Shown here in pieces: positions 1-14,943 of a stretch of DNA of 30,160 bases (positions within the stretch are counted from its first letter, which is position 1; each line of letters opens with the position of its first letter). Origin of the DNA: Leptospira alexanderi serovar Manhao 3 str. L 60 (GTDB taxonomy: Bacteria; Spirochaetota; Leptospiria; Leptospirales; Leptospiraceae). A program made the position numbers and the translations under genes. The stretch is from positions 1 through 30,160 of the forward strand of contig NZ_AHMT02000025.1 in the NCBI RefSeq assembly GCF_000243815.2, in the 5' to 3' direction. The notes beneath the pieces are model-generated. The model made no database searches. It worked only from the letters and a program-made list of their open reading frames with translations, and was not told the DNA's origin.

Positions 1-80
1 GTGTTTAGGTCGCTCTGCGGGTCGTCGTCGCAGCTCGCGAATTTCATAGATAAAATGGCTCGCGACCGCGCTTTAACTCA

Positions 81-105
81 ATGTTGCTGCCTACGATCGC
101 AACAT
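81..105. repeat. Short palindromic hairpin, CTACG-loop family (copy 1)
   Basis: ATGTTGC and GCAACAT/CGCAACAT pair around a loop containing CCTACGAT. It is the first of several hairpins in the window sharing a CTACG-type loop and a YYCGC/GCGRR-like stem; it sits in the extra block of the left arm. Confidence 0.7.
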
Positions 106-135
106 AATGCTCCAATTCCTTCGGAATTTAACTCA

Positions 136-161
136 ATGTTTCTCCCTACGAGTCGAAACAT
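136..161. repeat. Short palindromic hairpin, CTACG-loop family (copy 2)
   Basis: ATGTTTC pairs with GAAACAT around the loop TCCCTACGAGTC. The right arm of the inverted repeat carries the same element at 1099-1124 in the opposite orientation. The stem is conserved between copies, as expected for a structured REP-like intergenic repeat. Confidence 0.75.
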
Positions 162-200
162 ATAATCGCTTTCGCATTTTGTTATACCGAACTCACGTTA

Positions 201-217
201 TTTTATAGGGATCAGTA
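201..217. repeat. Solo relic of an IS630-type terminal inverted repeat
   Basis: The 17 bases read on the minus strand as TACTGATCCCTATAAAA. They are identical to the outermost 17 bases of the IS630-type element ends at 10699 and 29776. The match begins directly after the left inverted-repeat arm ends. No transposase sequence is attached, so this is a solo end or a scar. Confidence 0.6.
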
Positions 218-457
218 ATCACAGTCAATGCTAAGAATCTATCCAAATCTTAACATGTGGGAACTACTGCAAATTTAGATTTCACTGTAAAACTTTGAAA
301 ATGTAGGATCGTTAGGTGGTGTAATTTGTGGGAACTCACACGTTTCGTTAAGTGTGGATTTGGAATTTAAAACATGTTCGAAATTAAAACCTACGTTTGA
401 TTCAAAAAATTCTCTAAAATCACTCCACACAGTAAGTTCTAAGAACCGTTTTTTAAT
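218..457. other. Upstream region of the DUF1564 gene with TGTGGGAACT motifs
   Basis: No gene is seen. TGTGGGAACT occurs at 256-265 and 327-336; the second is followed by CACAC, giving an imperfect palindrome. A GTTCT-A-AGAAC palindrome lies at 436-446, about 11 bases before the ATG. I recall TGTGGGAACT-like motifs as common in pathogenic Leptospira intergenic DNA; their function is unknown to me. Confidence 0.5.
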
Positions 458-979
458 ATGGATATTCTTTTATTGGATGACGGTCAAAAAATTGAATCCG
501 CTTTGATTGAGGGTCCGTTGGGTTTGGATTCTCTTTTGGTTCCGTTTACTTATTGGGATCGTTTGAGTCGGGAAGAGAAAAAAATTCTTCCGAGACGACT
601 TCCGTTTCTATTACGAAGATACGGGAAATACATTGCGGCGTTGAAACGTCTCCATTGTAAGGCGGGTAAAATCAAATACAACCGGGGAGTCGGGAAAATG
701 AAAAAATTCAGTATTCGTGTGAATACTGGGACTTGGGCGATTTTGGGTGCACTTGCGGCGGCGCACGGTGTATCGAGGTGTTATCTTTTTAATTACATGC
801 TTTGGTTGGAAGACGTCGGAGTCGGGGATTCTATCGTGGAAACTTTAAATAGAGGAGTTCCTAGTTTTCATGAGACTTACAGAATGATCTGGACGCTCGA
901 TTTGCGACAAAATCTAATATCCAGAGAATTGGAATTCAAACCGAATCCGATGACCGAACGTTATCTCCGAGGTTCCTGA
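458..979 (+). CDS. DUF1564 family protein
   Basis: A 173-residue protein that I recognise as DUF1564, a family I know only from Leptospira, where many paralogues occur per genome. Its function is unknown. Family features visible here are the ILPRRLPFLLRRYGKYI segment near residues 43-59 and the strongly conserved block at about 82-118 with KKFSIRVN, AAHGVSR and LFNYMLWLE. That block has the order strand, helix, helix, and the spacing of a ribbon-helix-helix DNA-binding fold; this is my inference. There is no signal peptide or membrane segment. It stands alone between the arms of a long inverted repeat (1-200 and 1060-1204), which suggests it can move or be inverted with its flanks. The ATG at 458 lacks a strong ribosome binding site. 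The reading frame is complete and ends in TGA. Confidence 0.85.
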   Translation: MDILLLDDGQKIESALIEGPLGLDSLLVPFTYWDRLSREEKKILPRRLPFLLRRYGKYIAALKRLHCKAGKIKYNRGVGKMKKFSIRVNTGTWAILGALAAAHGVSRCYLFNYMLWLEDVGVGDSIVETLNRGVPSFHETYRMIWTLDLRQNLISRELEFKPNPMTERYLRGS

Positions 980-1059
980 CTTTCACCAAAATCTTATTAG
1001 GCGATGATTCAAATGGATTTCAAAAAGCATCCTTGGACAAAACGATCACAATCATAAGT

Positions 1060-1204
1060 TAACGTGAGTTCGATATAACAAAATGCGAAAGCGATTATAT
1101 GTTTCGACCCGTAGGGAGAAACATTGAGTTAAAGCGCGGTCGCGAGCCATTTTATCTATGAAATTCGCGAGCTGCGACGACGACCCGCAGAGCGACCTAA
1201 ACAC
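1060..1204. repeat. Right arm of long inverted repeat flanking the DUF1564 gene
   Basis: Reverse complement of the left arm at 1-200, nearly identical over about 145 bases but lacking the 55-base internal duplication. It contains one hairpin at 1099-1124 (ATGTTTCGACCC/GTAGGGAGAAACAT). It runs straight into the ACACCGACCCATAGG repeat at 1201. Confidence 0.9.
1099..1124. repeat. Short palindromic hairpin, CTACG-loop family (copy 3, inverted)
   Basis: ATGTTTC...GAAACAT stem, with the loop reading CCCTACGGGTC on the minus strand. It is equivalent to the element at 136-161. The loop differs from copy 2 by one base (GGGTC against GAGTC) while the stem is preserved. Confidence 0.75.
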
Positions 1205-1236
1205 CGACCCATAGGAAGGTGTTTGCTGAGTTCAGG
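1201..1236 (+). repeat. Dispersed 36-bp repeat with ACACC/GGTGT hairpin
   Basis: ACACC GACCCATAGGAA GGTGT forms a short stem-loop followed by TTGCTGAGTTCAGG. The same sequence occurs four times in tandem at 14944-15213, and once inverted and diverged at 9517-9543. The rest of 1237-1367 shows no gene or clear structure beyond a second GAGTTCAGG. Confidence 0.8.
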
Positions 1237-1367
1237 AAAGCTCTGCGCCTGAGTTCAGGGAGTCGTTGCACTTTAGTTTCTTATTCGCCCAAACTTTCTT
1301 ACGACCCTGCTCACGTTAAGTTAGGTTTACACTCACGTTCTACGATCGAAAATCCGTACCAACGATT

Positions 1368-2318
<951 letters not shown>

Positions 2319-2338
2319 GGCATGCCCGTCGAACCGCG

Positions 2339-4351
<2,013 letters not shown>

Positions 4352-4381
4352 GAATTTTGTCCCGATTCGATGTCTCATTGA

Positions 4382-4422
<41 letters not shown>

Positions 4423-4447
4423 CCTTGCTCTGATTTCCGCAAAAACC

Positions 4448-6594
<2,147 letters not shown>

Positions 6595-6676
6595 GGCGTT
6601 ATATCCCTTCCCACCCTTCCTCACCGCAGTAGAGTAGTGGACTCGATCAGAATTCCTAATATTTTCCCCGGATTGA

Positions 6677-7454
6677 CTACTTCCCAGAGGGTTTCCTTGC
6701 CATTTTACGAGTAAGAGTTGTATCTGAGTTTGGATCTAATCTGAAGTCTTTGAACTGAGTTTCTAAAACTTTAAAGGTGAGGTCTTTGTAGATCGGTAAT
6801 AGATCAGAGCAGAAACTGAAACCTTCTCTTTAACAGTGATGCAGCCTTGTAACTGATTCTGAGCTTTCTCGATATCTCAAATGATGTAAGGACTTTAGGA
6901 TATTGGATCAATGATTCATAGAAAACGAATCCGAACATCCAAAGAGGGAGTTTAAAATGATTTAAGGGAGTATAACTGAGCCTGGAGCATTGATATCTAC
7001 AGACTTCACAGCGAATCACATCAGGTCTTGTACTGATTTCTTTTGTTAAAAGCTGATCATCACAGTGAGGGCAGTACTTAGGATAGAATTCATTGAGGAT
7101 CTTTTTAGTGATGCGTGTATAGAAGATGATATTGAAGGGTGAATTGTCTTTTTCAAACAGTCTAATTAGGGAGAGTGTTTTCTCTATTTTCGGGGTAAAT
7201 TCTGTTCTGCTAATTTCAGGTTTATTATTCCTTTTCTTTAAGTCTCGATCTATTATAAATCCATTATGAAATGATGTTTGGTGAGGATTGGCGCGAGGAG
7301 ATATGCCTAAGTTCGACCAAGTCGTGTAACCCCCTGAAGAAACCACAGGAAATTTCGAAATTCGAGTATTTTGGATTTTTTGTAATGTTACGGATATAAT
7401 CATGAATGGTCTTAGATTCAAATCCCTATATACATAGATTAAGGAAAATGTCAA
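6677..7454 (-). pseudogene. Frameshifted, truncated zinc-ribbon (IS1595-type) transposase
   Basis: An open frame of 216 residues runs from 7454 to 6804. Residues from about 125 carry a zinc ribbon (YCPHC...IRCEVCRYQC) followed by PLNHFKLPLWMFGFVFYE, typical of the N-terminal part of IS1595-type transposases. The frame stops after RRFQFLL. One base over, the reading continues as CSDLLPIYKDLTFKVLE to RKMARKPSGK and a TAG at 6677, so a single-base frameshift splits the gene. The catalytic domain beyond is absent, so the element is also truncated. The first 80 or so residues do not look like the family, and the original start may lie near the EFTPKIEKTLSL segment. It marks the left edge of the mobile island next to the conserved methyltransferase gene. 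Confidence 0.7.
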
Positions 7455-7666
7455 TTAAAAAGCGTTGAAAGATAGCGTATGAGATCAGGGTTGAAGGCTG
7501 TCCAAGTATCTGAAATTATTAAATACTTATAAACGTCTTTAGATAACGAAAACGAAGTAAGGAATTATTTCTTTGTCTTTTCCTAAATTACATTTAAGAG
7601 GATTAGGGCAAAGTGCCTGGAAGTATAGAAAAACAACCAGGCTCTCGTCCAGGCGATATCCGTATC
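7455..7666. other. Intergenic region without recognised gene
   Basis: I see no coding sequence. CCTGG/CCAGG pairs near 7615-7660 can form small stem-loops, possibly the transcript end of the 79-residue gene on the minus strand, but there is no convincing T-run. Confidence 0.3.
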
Positions 7667-7906
7667 TTATTCAAGGATAGATGGAAAAATAGTCCTTAAG
7701 GTATTTTGCCAACCTCCATTTCGATAATTATTAGCATATCGCCTGATTCGTTCTTTTGCTTTGGAATCTATATCAATCGCATTTGTTGTAGGGTTGCATT
7801 TTTCTTGTAACGAAACTAAGAGTGATTGAAATCCTCCATTTGGTCTGCTATTCGGATCAACTTTGTATAGAGCTGATCTCTGATTCTCATTGAGTAATAG
7901 TCTCAT
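7667..7906 (-). CDS. Small conserved protein of a mobile-island gene pair
   Basis: A 79-residue soluble protein with a good ribosome binding site (AAAGGAG, 6 bases before the ATG). From memory it resembles a widespread small family with the pattern NQRSALYKVDP near the start, GGFQSLL in the middle and IRRYANNYRNGGWQNTLR near the end; similar proteins are often annotated only as hypothetical. There is no signal peptide, membrane segment or enzyme motif. It begins 15 bases after the stop of the 45-residue gene and is transcribed away from the XRE regulator, so that regulator may control it. The function is unknown. Confidence 0.65.
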   Translation of the reverse strand: MRLLLNENQRSALYKVDPNSRPNGGFQSLLVSLQEKCNPTTNAIDIDSKAKERIRRYANNYRNGGWQNTLRTIFPSILE

Positions 7907-7921
7907 TTTTTACTCCTTTAT

Positions 7922-8059
7922 TTACTTGGGCTTTGATCGCTCATGAGGGTTTACGTGAACTGGCTTCGGTCCTGGTTTGTTTCCAGGGCCTTTGTAAGCC
8001 GGTGTGCTTGGTTTAGATCTCTCATAGCCGGGTACTTTTACTGTTTTTGAACTTCCCAT
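7922..8059 (-). CDS. 45-residue Pro/Lys-rich small protein
   Basis: ATG at 8059, TAA at 7922. The protein starts MGSSKTVKVPGYERSKP and is rich in Pro, Lys and Gly, with a repeated ERSKP near both ends. A GGAG lies 8 bases before the ATG. It reads directly into the 79-residue gene with a 15-base gap, so the two form an operon divergent from the XRE gene. It has no known motif and is probably disordered. Its conservation cannot be judged here; the ribosome binding site and the tight operon spacing are the reasons to call it. Confidence 0.5.
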   Translation of the reverse strand: MGSSKTVKVPGYERSKPSTPAYKGPGNKPGPKPVHVNPHERSKPK

Positions 8060-8192
8060 CTGTCAATTCTCCATTGGTAACGATTTGATCCTTAAATAGG
8101 ATTTTTAAAGTTATGCATAAAAGTCGATATTTGTCAAATAAAAAAATACGAAAAGTGATGGACAATCCATCCCGTTGTAGGATAGTAAAGAG
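8060..8192. promoter_or_regulatory. Divergent promoter/operator region between XRE gene and small-gene pair
   Basis: 133 bases between divergent genes hold two short palindromes: ATCCT-TAAAT-AGGAT at 8088-8102 and GATGGA-CAA-TCCATC at 8157-8171. The second is 21 bases before the XRE start codon. In XRE/ImmA switch loci such palindromes are usual sites for the XRE repressor; binding here is inference. Confidence 0.45.
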
Positions 8193-8576
8193 GTGGAAAT
8201 AATAGAGCATGTAGCGAAAGCAATAAAACGGTTAAGAGAAGAATATAATTCCGGGGTAGGAATTTCTCAAACTGAATTGGCTAAGAAATTATCTAAAGCC
8301 CCGAATACTATATCGAGATGGGAGACAGGAGAATATAAACCTAGAATAGAAGATCTTTATGAATTAGCTAAATTCTTTCGTGTTTCAATATTGGAGCTCT
8401 TGCCAGATGATAAAAATGAGTCTGATGTAAAATTAGAGGCCCTTTTTCGATCGGCTAATTCTTTAGATGATGAGGATAAAGAGGAGTTAAGAAGATTTGC
8501 AGAGTTTAGATTAGCTCAAAAGAAATATAAAACAGCCGAAAAAAAACAGCCAAGTAAAAAGAAAAAAAATAAATAA
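8193..8576 (+). CDS. XRE-family transcriptional regulator
   Basis: A 127-residue protein. A Cro/C1-type helix-turn-helix spans residues 8-68: KAIKRLREE, then QTELAKKLSKAPNTISRWE, then PRIEDLYELAKFFRVSILELL. Residues 75-105 form a charged helix, and the C-terminus is a Lys-rich tail. It probably represses its own promoter and the divergent small-gene operon. The start is GTG, closely preceded by AAAGAG. The stop is separated by one base from the ATG of the ImmA-like gene, the classic arrangement in which ImmA cleaves the XRE repressor. The gene is intact while its partner is broken, so the switch may be locked. Confidence 0.85.
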   Translation: MEIIEHVAKAIKRLREEYNSGVGISQTELAKKLSKAPNTISRWETGEYKPRIEDLYELAKFFRVSILELLPDDKNESDVKLEALFRSANSLDDEDKEELRRFAEFRLAQKKYKTAEKKQPSKKKKNK

Positions 8577-8577
8577 C

Positions 8578-9203
8578 ATGAGTCGTTCTGAATACTACGA
8601 ATCATTAAAAAAGTTAGCGATAAAGATTCGAAAAGGTCATAATTTAACTTCTTCTCGTATTCTACCTTCGGATTTAAAGCAAGTGCTTAAAGCTGAAGGA
8701 GTGAGTGAGATTGTCTTATTTCACGATTTTAAGAATTTAAGGGGAGCTTATCTTTTGGAGGATGGACTTCCATCGTAGTAGTTAAGAAGGATTTACCAAG
8801 AGATCCATATGCTTTTACGCTCGGTAATGAACTAAAACATCACTTAGTCGATCAAGAATATGGATCTCTTGTATGTACAAATAAAAATATAAGCGAGGCA
8901 ATAGAAATTGGGGCCGAAGTTTTCTCTGCAGAGTTTTTATACCCGGAGGAAATGTTTATTAAAGATCTTCTGTCTCAAGGAATTGGGCATGAGGAGTGCT
9001 CCCCAGAAAACATCGTAAATTTAAAAAAGGAAACTGATACAACTTTAAGTTACGCTGGTTTAGCAAAGCGTGCCGTATTTCTTAAGTTAGCAAAACCGGG
9101 GACCTTTGATAATGTTTCTTGGAAAAAGTTAGAGGAGAAGTTGTTTGGTGTTCCAGTCTATAAAACTTGGACTACTAGAAGGAAAGACAAGGGAAATTAT
9201 TAA
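8578..9203 (+). pseudogene. ImmA/IrrE-family (DUF955) protease, frameshifted and lacking the first zinc His
   Basis: The first part (8578-8778, 66 residues) ends DGLPS and a TAG. The -1 frame continues without break as IVVVKKDLPRDPYAFTLGN, then ELKHHLVDQEYG, to TAA at 9203. Together they match the layout of an ImmA metallopeptidase of about 205 residues. In the family the zinc site is HExxH after FTLA; here it reads NELKHH, so the first His is Asn. The frameshift lies at about 8770-8776, just before the active site. No obvious heptameric slip site is visible there, so decay is more likely than programmed frameshifting. The downstream half has its own ATG at 8952, with GGAGG 4 bases before it, and could yield an 83-residue C-terminal piece. 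Confidence 0.75.
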
Positions 9204-9236
9204 TTTTAAAGGAATTCGTTTCAAAGGAGCAAGTGA

Positions 9237-9452
9237 ATGGCGAATAAAAGAAATCATCAAATTGCTGGTGGTTTAGCGGAGTTGCTAAAAGTCGCTTTCG
9301 AGGATAAAGACCGTACAGATTTGACTACAAATGAAAAAATAATGCGCCTCTTCATCGGAACGGGCTTGGGGGTTGTTGGGGGAATGATGCCAGATATCTT
9401 GGAGCCAGCTGATAATCCACATTCATCGGGTAGTGTCAGCAATCCTGTGTAA
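9237..9452 (+). CDS. Small protein with GGMMPDILEPA motif
   Basis: A 71-residue protein with a good ribosome binding site (AAAGGAG, 8 bases before the ATG). It has a glycine-rich hydrophobic segment at about 41-50 leading into GGMMPDILEPADNPH. I recall small proteins ending in PDILEPA-x-NP-NH-R as common in mobile islands; their function is unknown, and they loosely resemble the N-terminus of YdjM-type membrane hydrolases. The C-terminus here reads SSGSVSNPV after NPH. Skipping one T near 9423 would give NPHHR, closer to the family, so the last residues may follow a frameshift. It sits 33 bases after the ImmA-like gene, in the same direction. Confidence 0.55.
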   Translation: MANKRNHQIAGGLAELLKVAFEDKDRTDLTTNEKIMRLFIGTGLGVVGGMMPDILEPADNPHSSGSVSNPV

Positions 9453-9516
9453 ATAACTTTCTTAAAACGAATCCAATTTTAATCGATCTCCGAAAAGAAT
9501 CGAAAATTGATTCATC

Positions 9517-9543
9517 ACTTGAACTCAGCAAGCACCCTCCTAT
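9517..9543 (-). repeat. Diverged inverted copy of the CATAGGAAGGTGTTTGCTGA repeat
   Basis: Read on the minus strand this is GATAGGAGGGTGCTTGCTGA followed by GTTC, differing at a few positions from the repeat at 1201-1236. It marks the start of the repeat-rich stretch. The rest of 9453-9552 shows no gene. Confidence 0.6.
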
Positions 9544-9552
9544 CATCACCTT

Positions 9553-9886
9553 ACCCACAAGTTAAGAAGTTTGGGATCATAAGGATCAAAAGCTGATATT
9601 TTTCAAGTGTTCCGACGTGTTAGTGATTAGGGGTTAGATTTTAGGGGTAAGAACTTTACATACAATAAAACGCAAGTGTTCCGACGTGTCAGTGATTAGA
9701 TTTTAGTGGTTAGAACATTACATACAATAAAATGCAAGTGTTCCGACGTGTTAGTGATTAGGGGTTAGATTTTAGTGGATAGAACTTTACATACAATAAA
9801 ATGCAAGTGTTCCGACAAGAATGAGACTTTTTACTTGCAAGAAGTATGATTTTCTGATAGAGAAAAATTTCCCGAGTTTTCCCGCC
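9553..9886 (+). repeat. Repeat block with 69/62-bp tandem units; inverted counterpart at 15371-15576
   Basis: The block starts ACCCACAAGTTAA and ends TTTCCCGAGTTTTCCCGCC. Inside it CAAGTGTTCCGAC recurs at 9604, 9673, 9735 and 9804, giving units of 69, 62 and 69 bases. The short unit lacks a GGGGTTA. Each unit includes GTGTTAGTGATTAG and ACATACAATAAAA. The whole block returns inverted at 15371-15576 with only one full unit, so the arms differ by about two units. No gene is seen between 9453 and 9898. Confidence 0.9.
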
Positions 9887-9898
9887 GCCTCTCCCCAC

Positions 9899-10664
9899 GA
9901 GCCTGTTGAAAAAGAGACGGAGAAAAAACCTCTATTTTAAACCTGATTCGAATTTAAATTTTTTTCATACTACCTGGCGACATCGGAACACCTTCGTTCG
10001 GAAATTAAATATAACGAAATCCACAAAGCTTGGCAATATTATGAGCAGAACATCTTTCCGACCATTCAGTGGATACTTTTTCGATTCCCTTTGTCAAAAA
10101 AAGATTTCCTCCGCGAGAACCTTTGATTGCACCGAATACACCTTCAATGGAAGGAAATCTTTTGGAGTAAACGGTTCTGGATTGAGGTTCACTCAGTTTT
10201 CTTCGCATCTCCATCGTATAGAAGTTGTTCATCTGATCCGGATGATAATTCTTTGCCGAACTCGAATGGATATAATTTCTTTTTAGATTCTTAGAATTTA
10301 CCAAAATAGACTTTGATTTTCCCTTGGAACAAAACTGTTTTAAACGACAACCGGAACAACTAGTCGAACGAAAATCCGAATAGCTATCTTTTCCATGAAG
10401 ATATTTTTCTATTCTGAATTTAAGAACTCTACCTGTCGGACAGATGAATCGATTCAATTTCTTTTCATACGTAAACCGGATCGATTTTGGTTTACGTTGA
10501 GTGGATTTTGGGACTTTAGGAATTTTCCCCACTTGAAATAATTTTGTTATTTTCTGGTCCGGGCAATAAAGGTCGAATTCTTTTAAACTGCGGAAGTTAG
10601 CCTCACTCGCATAACCCGCATCCAAGACATATTGAATTTTTCTTAAATCCTGGTCTTTTGATTT
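9899..10664 (-). mobile_element. 3' fragment of an IS1182-type element
   Basis: The outer edge near 9899 begins GAGCCTGTTGAAAAAGAG, plausible for the end of this IS group. The transposase fragment reads from about 10664 down to a stop at 10005, with VLDAGYASE (second catalytic Asp), a cysteine-rich CSGCRLKQFC segment, and a C-terminal FPSIEGVFGAIKG...VSTEWSERCSAHNIAK typical of IS1182 transposases. About 215 of an expected 450-550 residues remain; the N-terminal half is missing. The homologous frame runs to 10664, exactly where a diverged IS630-type end begins, so a later insertion cut it. A TTG at 10625 could open a 206-residue product, but it would lack the first catalytic residue. Confidence 0.75.
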
Positions 10665-10690
10665 TATTGATCTCTACATAAAGGAGTACC
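10665..10690. repeat. Diverged IS630-type terminal repeat next to the intact element
   Basis: Begins TATTGATCTCTACATAAAGG and matches the 26-base end of the adjacent intact IS630 element at 21 positions. It lies in the same orientation, 8 bases outside that element. It probably belongs to an older related insertion that first disrupted the IS1182-type transposase and was then itself interrupted. Confidence 0.55.
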
Positions 10691-10698
10691 GCCAATTT

Positions 10699-13033
<2,335 letters not shown>

Positions 13034-13369
13034 TATGAAGATTGTTTTTAGCGCTTTTTCAATGATGTCCGTCCACACTGATAACAATTTTTCCTTTGTT
13101 TGAGATTGTAATTTAATTTTTAAAATTTCATAGAGTGTTTTTTCCAGAAGAGTTTCATGCGGTCTGTGCAAAGTAGAGTTGTTGAAAAATTTTCTATCTG
13201 TTTCTATTTCATAAAAACGGTCGATTGAAGTGGTTTTGTTAATCTGAACTGTGGAATTTTTTAATAATTCTATTGTAATATCTTTCAACGTAGTCAAGCA
13301 GAAATTATTGTGTTGAATTTTCTTCTATAAGCCTCCTCTACTTTCAAAGTTTAAACTTCCTCCGAAAAA

Positions 13370-13382
13370 ACAGACAGTCTGT
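13370..13382. promoter_or_regulatory. 13-bp palindrome, candidate operator
   Basis: ACAGAC-A-GTCTGT is a perfect inverted repeat with a one-base centre, the usual shape of a TetR-type operator. It lies about 200 bases before the membrane protein gene at 13584. No regulator gene is adjacent, so the binding protein is unknown. Confidence 0.4.
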
Positions 13383-13403
13383 ACATTAAAAACCGCAAAT
13401 ATA

Positions 13404-13421
13404 GATTTTTTATAAAAAATC
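13404..13421. terminator. AT-only perfect palindrome, possible terminator
   Basis: GATTTTTTATAAAAAATC is an 18-base perfect palindrome followed by ATTGTTTTT. It could act as a weak bidirectional terminator between the convergent and downstream genes, but the stem is AT-only. Confidence 0.3.
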
Positions 13422-13583
13422 ATTGTTTTTAAAAAGTTCATAGAAACCGCGCTGAAAAGTTAAAAACTATTCTTGCCGTACGTTACCGTTGAAATTATAT
13501 GGAAATCCGGATTTGAACTTCAGCGAGCGACCTGAGTTTTGGGATAAATCGTCGATCAAAAAACAAAATTAGGACAATAGAAT

Positions 13584-13991
13584 ATGAATCCAATCATTCA
13601 AAATATAATAGCAGTTATTGCAGGAGCTGTTTTCGGCAGTATAGTAAACATGGGAATCATCATGATCAGCGGTCATATAATACCTCCGCCAGGTGGAACT
13701 GATGTGACTACAATGGAAGGACTGAAAGCATCCATGCATTTATTCCAGCCTAAACATTTTATTTTGCCCTTTTTAGCTCATGCTCTTGGAACATTTGCAG
13801 GAGCGTTTCTAACCGCAATGGTAAGTACGAGTCATAAGATAAAGTTTGCTTTGGCGGTAGGTGTCCTTTTTTTAGCAGGAGGCATCGCAAATATTATAAT
13901 GCTACCATCGCCGGTATGGTTTACCATATTAGATTTGGTAGGAGCATATGTACCAACAAGTTATCTTGCAGGTAAGTTGTCGCAAAGATAA
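13584..13991 (+). CDS. Small four-helix integral membrane protein
   Basis: A 135-residue protein with about four transmembrane helices: residues 5-28, 57-77, 84-104 and 108-130. Conserved-looking features are IIMISGHIIPPPGG after the first helix, KASMHLFQPKHFILPFLAHALGT in the middle, and LPSPVWFTILDL between the last two helices. I recall similar proteins in Bacteroidetes and other Leptospira without a known function. The ATG has AGGACA 7 bases upstream. It stands alone, bounded by palindromes on both sides. A possible operator lies upstream at 13370. Confidence 0.75.
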   Translation: MNPIIQNIIAVIAGAVFGSIVNMGIIMISGHIIPPPGGTDVTTMEGLKASMHLFQPKHFILPFLAHALGTFAGAFLTAMVSTSHKIKFALAVGVLFLAGGIANIIMLPSPVWFTILDLVGAYVPTSYLAGKLSQR

Positions 13992-14010
13992 ACTATCATT
14001 ATAAAAGATC

Positions 14011-14042
14011 GGTATATATTTTGAATTTAAAAAATATATACC
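14011..14042. terminator. Hairpin after the membrane protein gene
   Basis: GGTATATATT pairs perfectly with AATATATACC around a 12-base loop. It starts 20 bases after the stop at 13991 and ends about 80 bases before the FecR-domain gene. It is AT-rich without a strong T-run, so a terminator role is likely but not certain. Confidence 0.45.
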
Positions 14043-14073
14043 TAAAATATTTCGTTTGCCTTTTTGGAATCCG

Positions 14074-14122
<49 letters not shown>

Positions 14123-14124
14123 AT

Positions 14125-14823
<699 letters not shown>

Positions 14824-14943
14824 TACCTGAAAAATGCGACCTAAAGTATGCATAACCTTACCCACAAGTACTTGGATCTCAAGATAAATCTGTCGGAATT
14901 ACGACAAATCCTCTGTGTAACTTACGTCCCAGAACGCGCCGTA

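Larger units (their letters stand above)
1..200. repeat. Left arm of long inverted repeat flanking the DUF1564 gene
   Basis: The reverse complement of 1060-1204 matches this stretch almost base for base, starting with GTGTTTAGGTCGCTCTGCGG and ending at the AACTCACGTTA near 200. The left arm carries about 55 extra bases (roughly 81-135) that duplicate the AACTCAATGTT plus hairpin unit, so it has two hairpins where the right arm has one. The arm probably continues to the left beyond the window. GC content is clearly higher than in the flanking DNA. Confidence 0.9.

Noticed and set aside
6677..9452. Complete prophage
   Set aside because: There are no capsid, tail, terminase, lysis or integrase genes; only a regulator pair and small genes are present, so it is at most a remnant of an integrative element.
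9604..9816. Regular 69/62-base repeats, considered as a CRISPR array
   Set aside because: The units are contiguous tandem repeats without unique spacers, and no cas gene is present.
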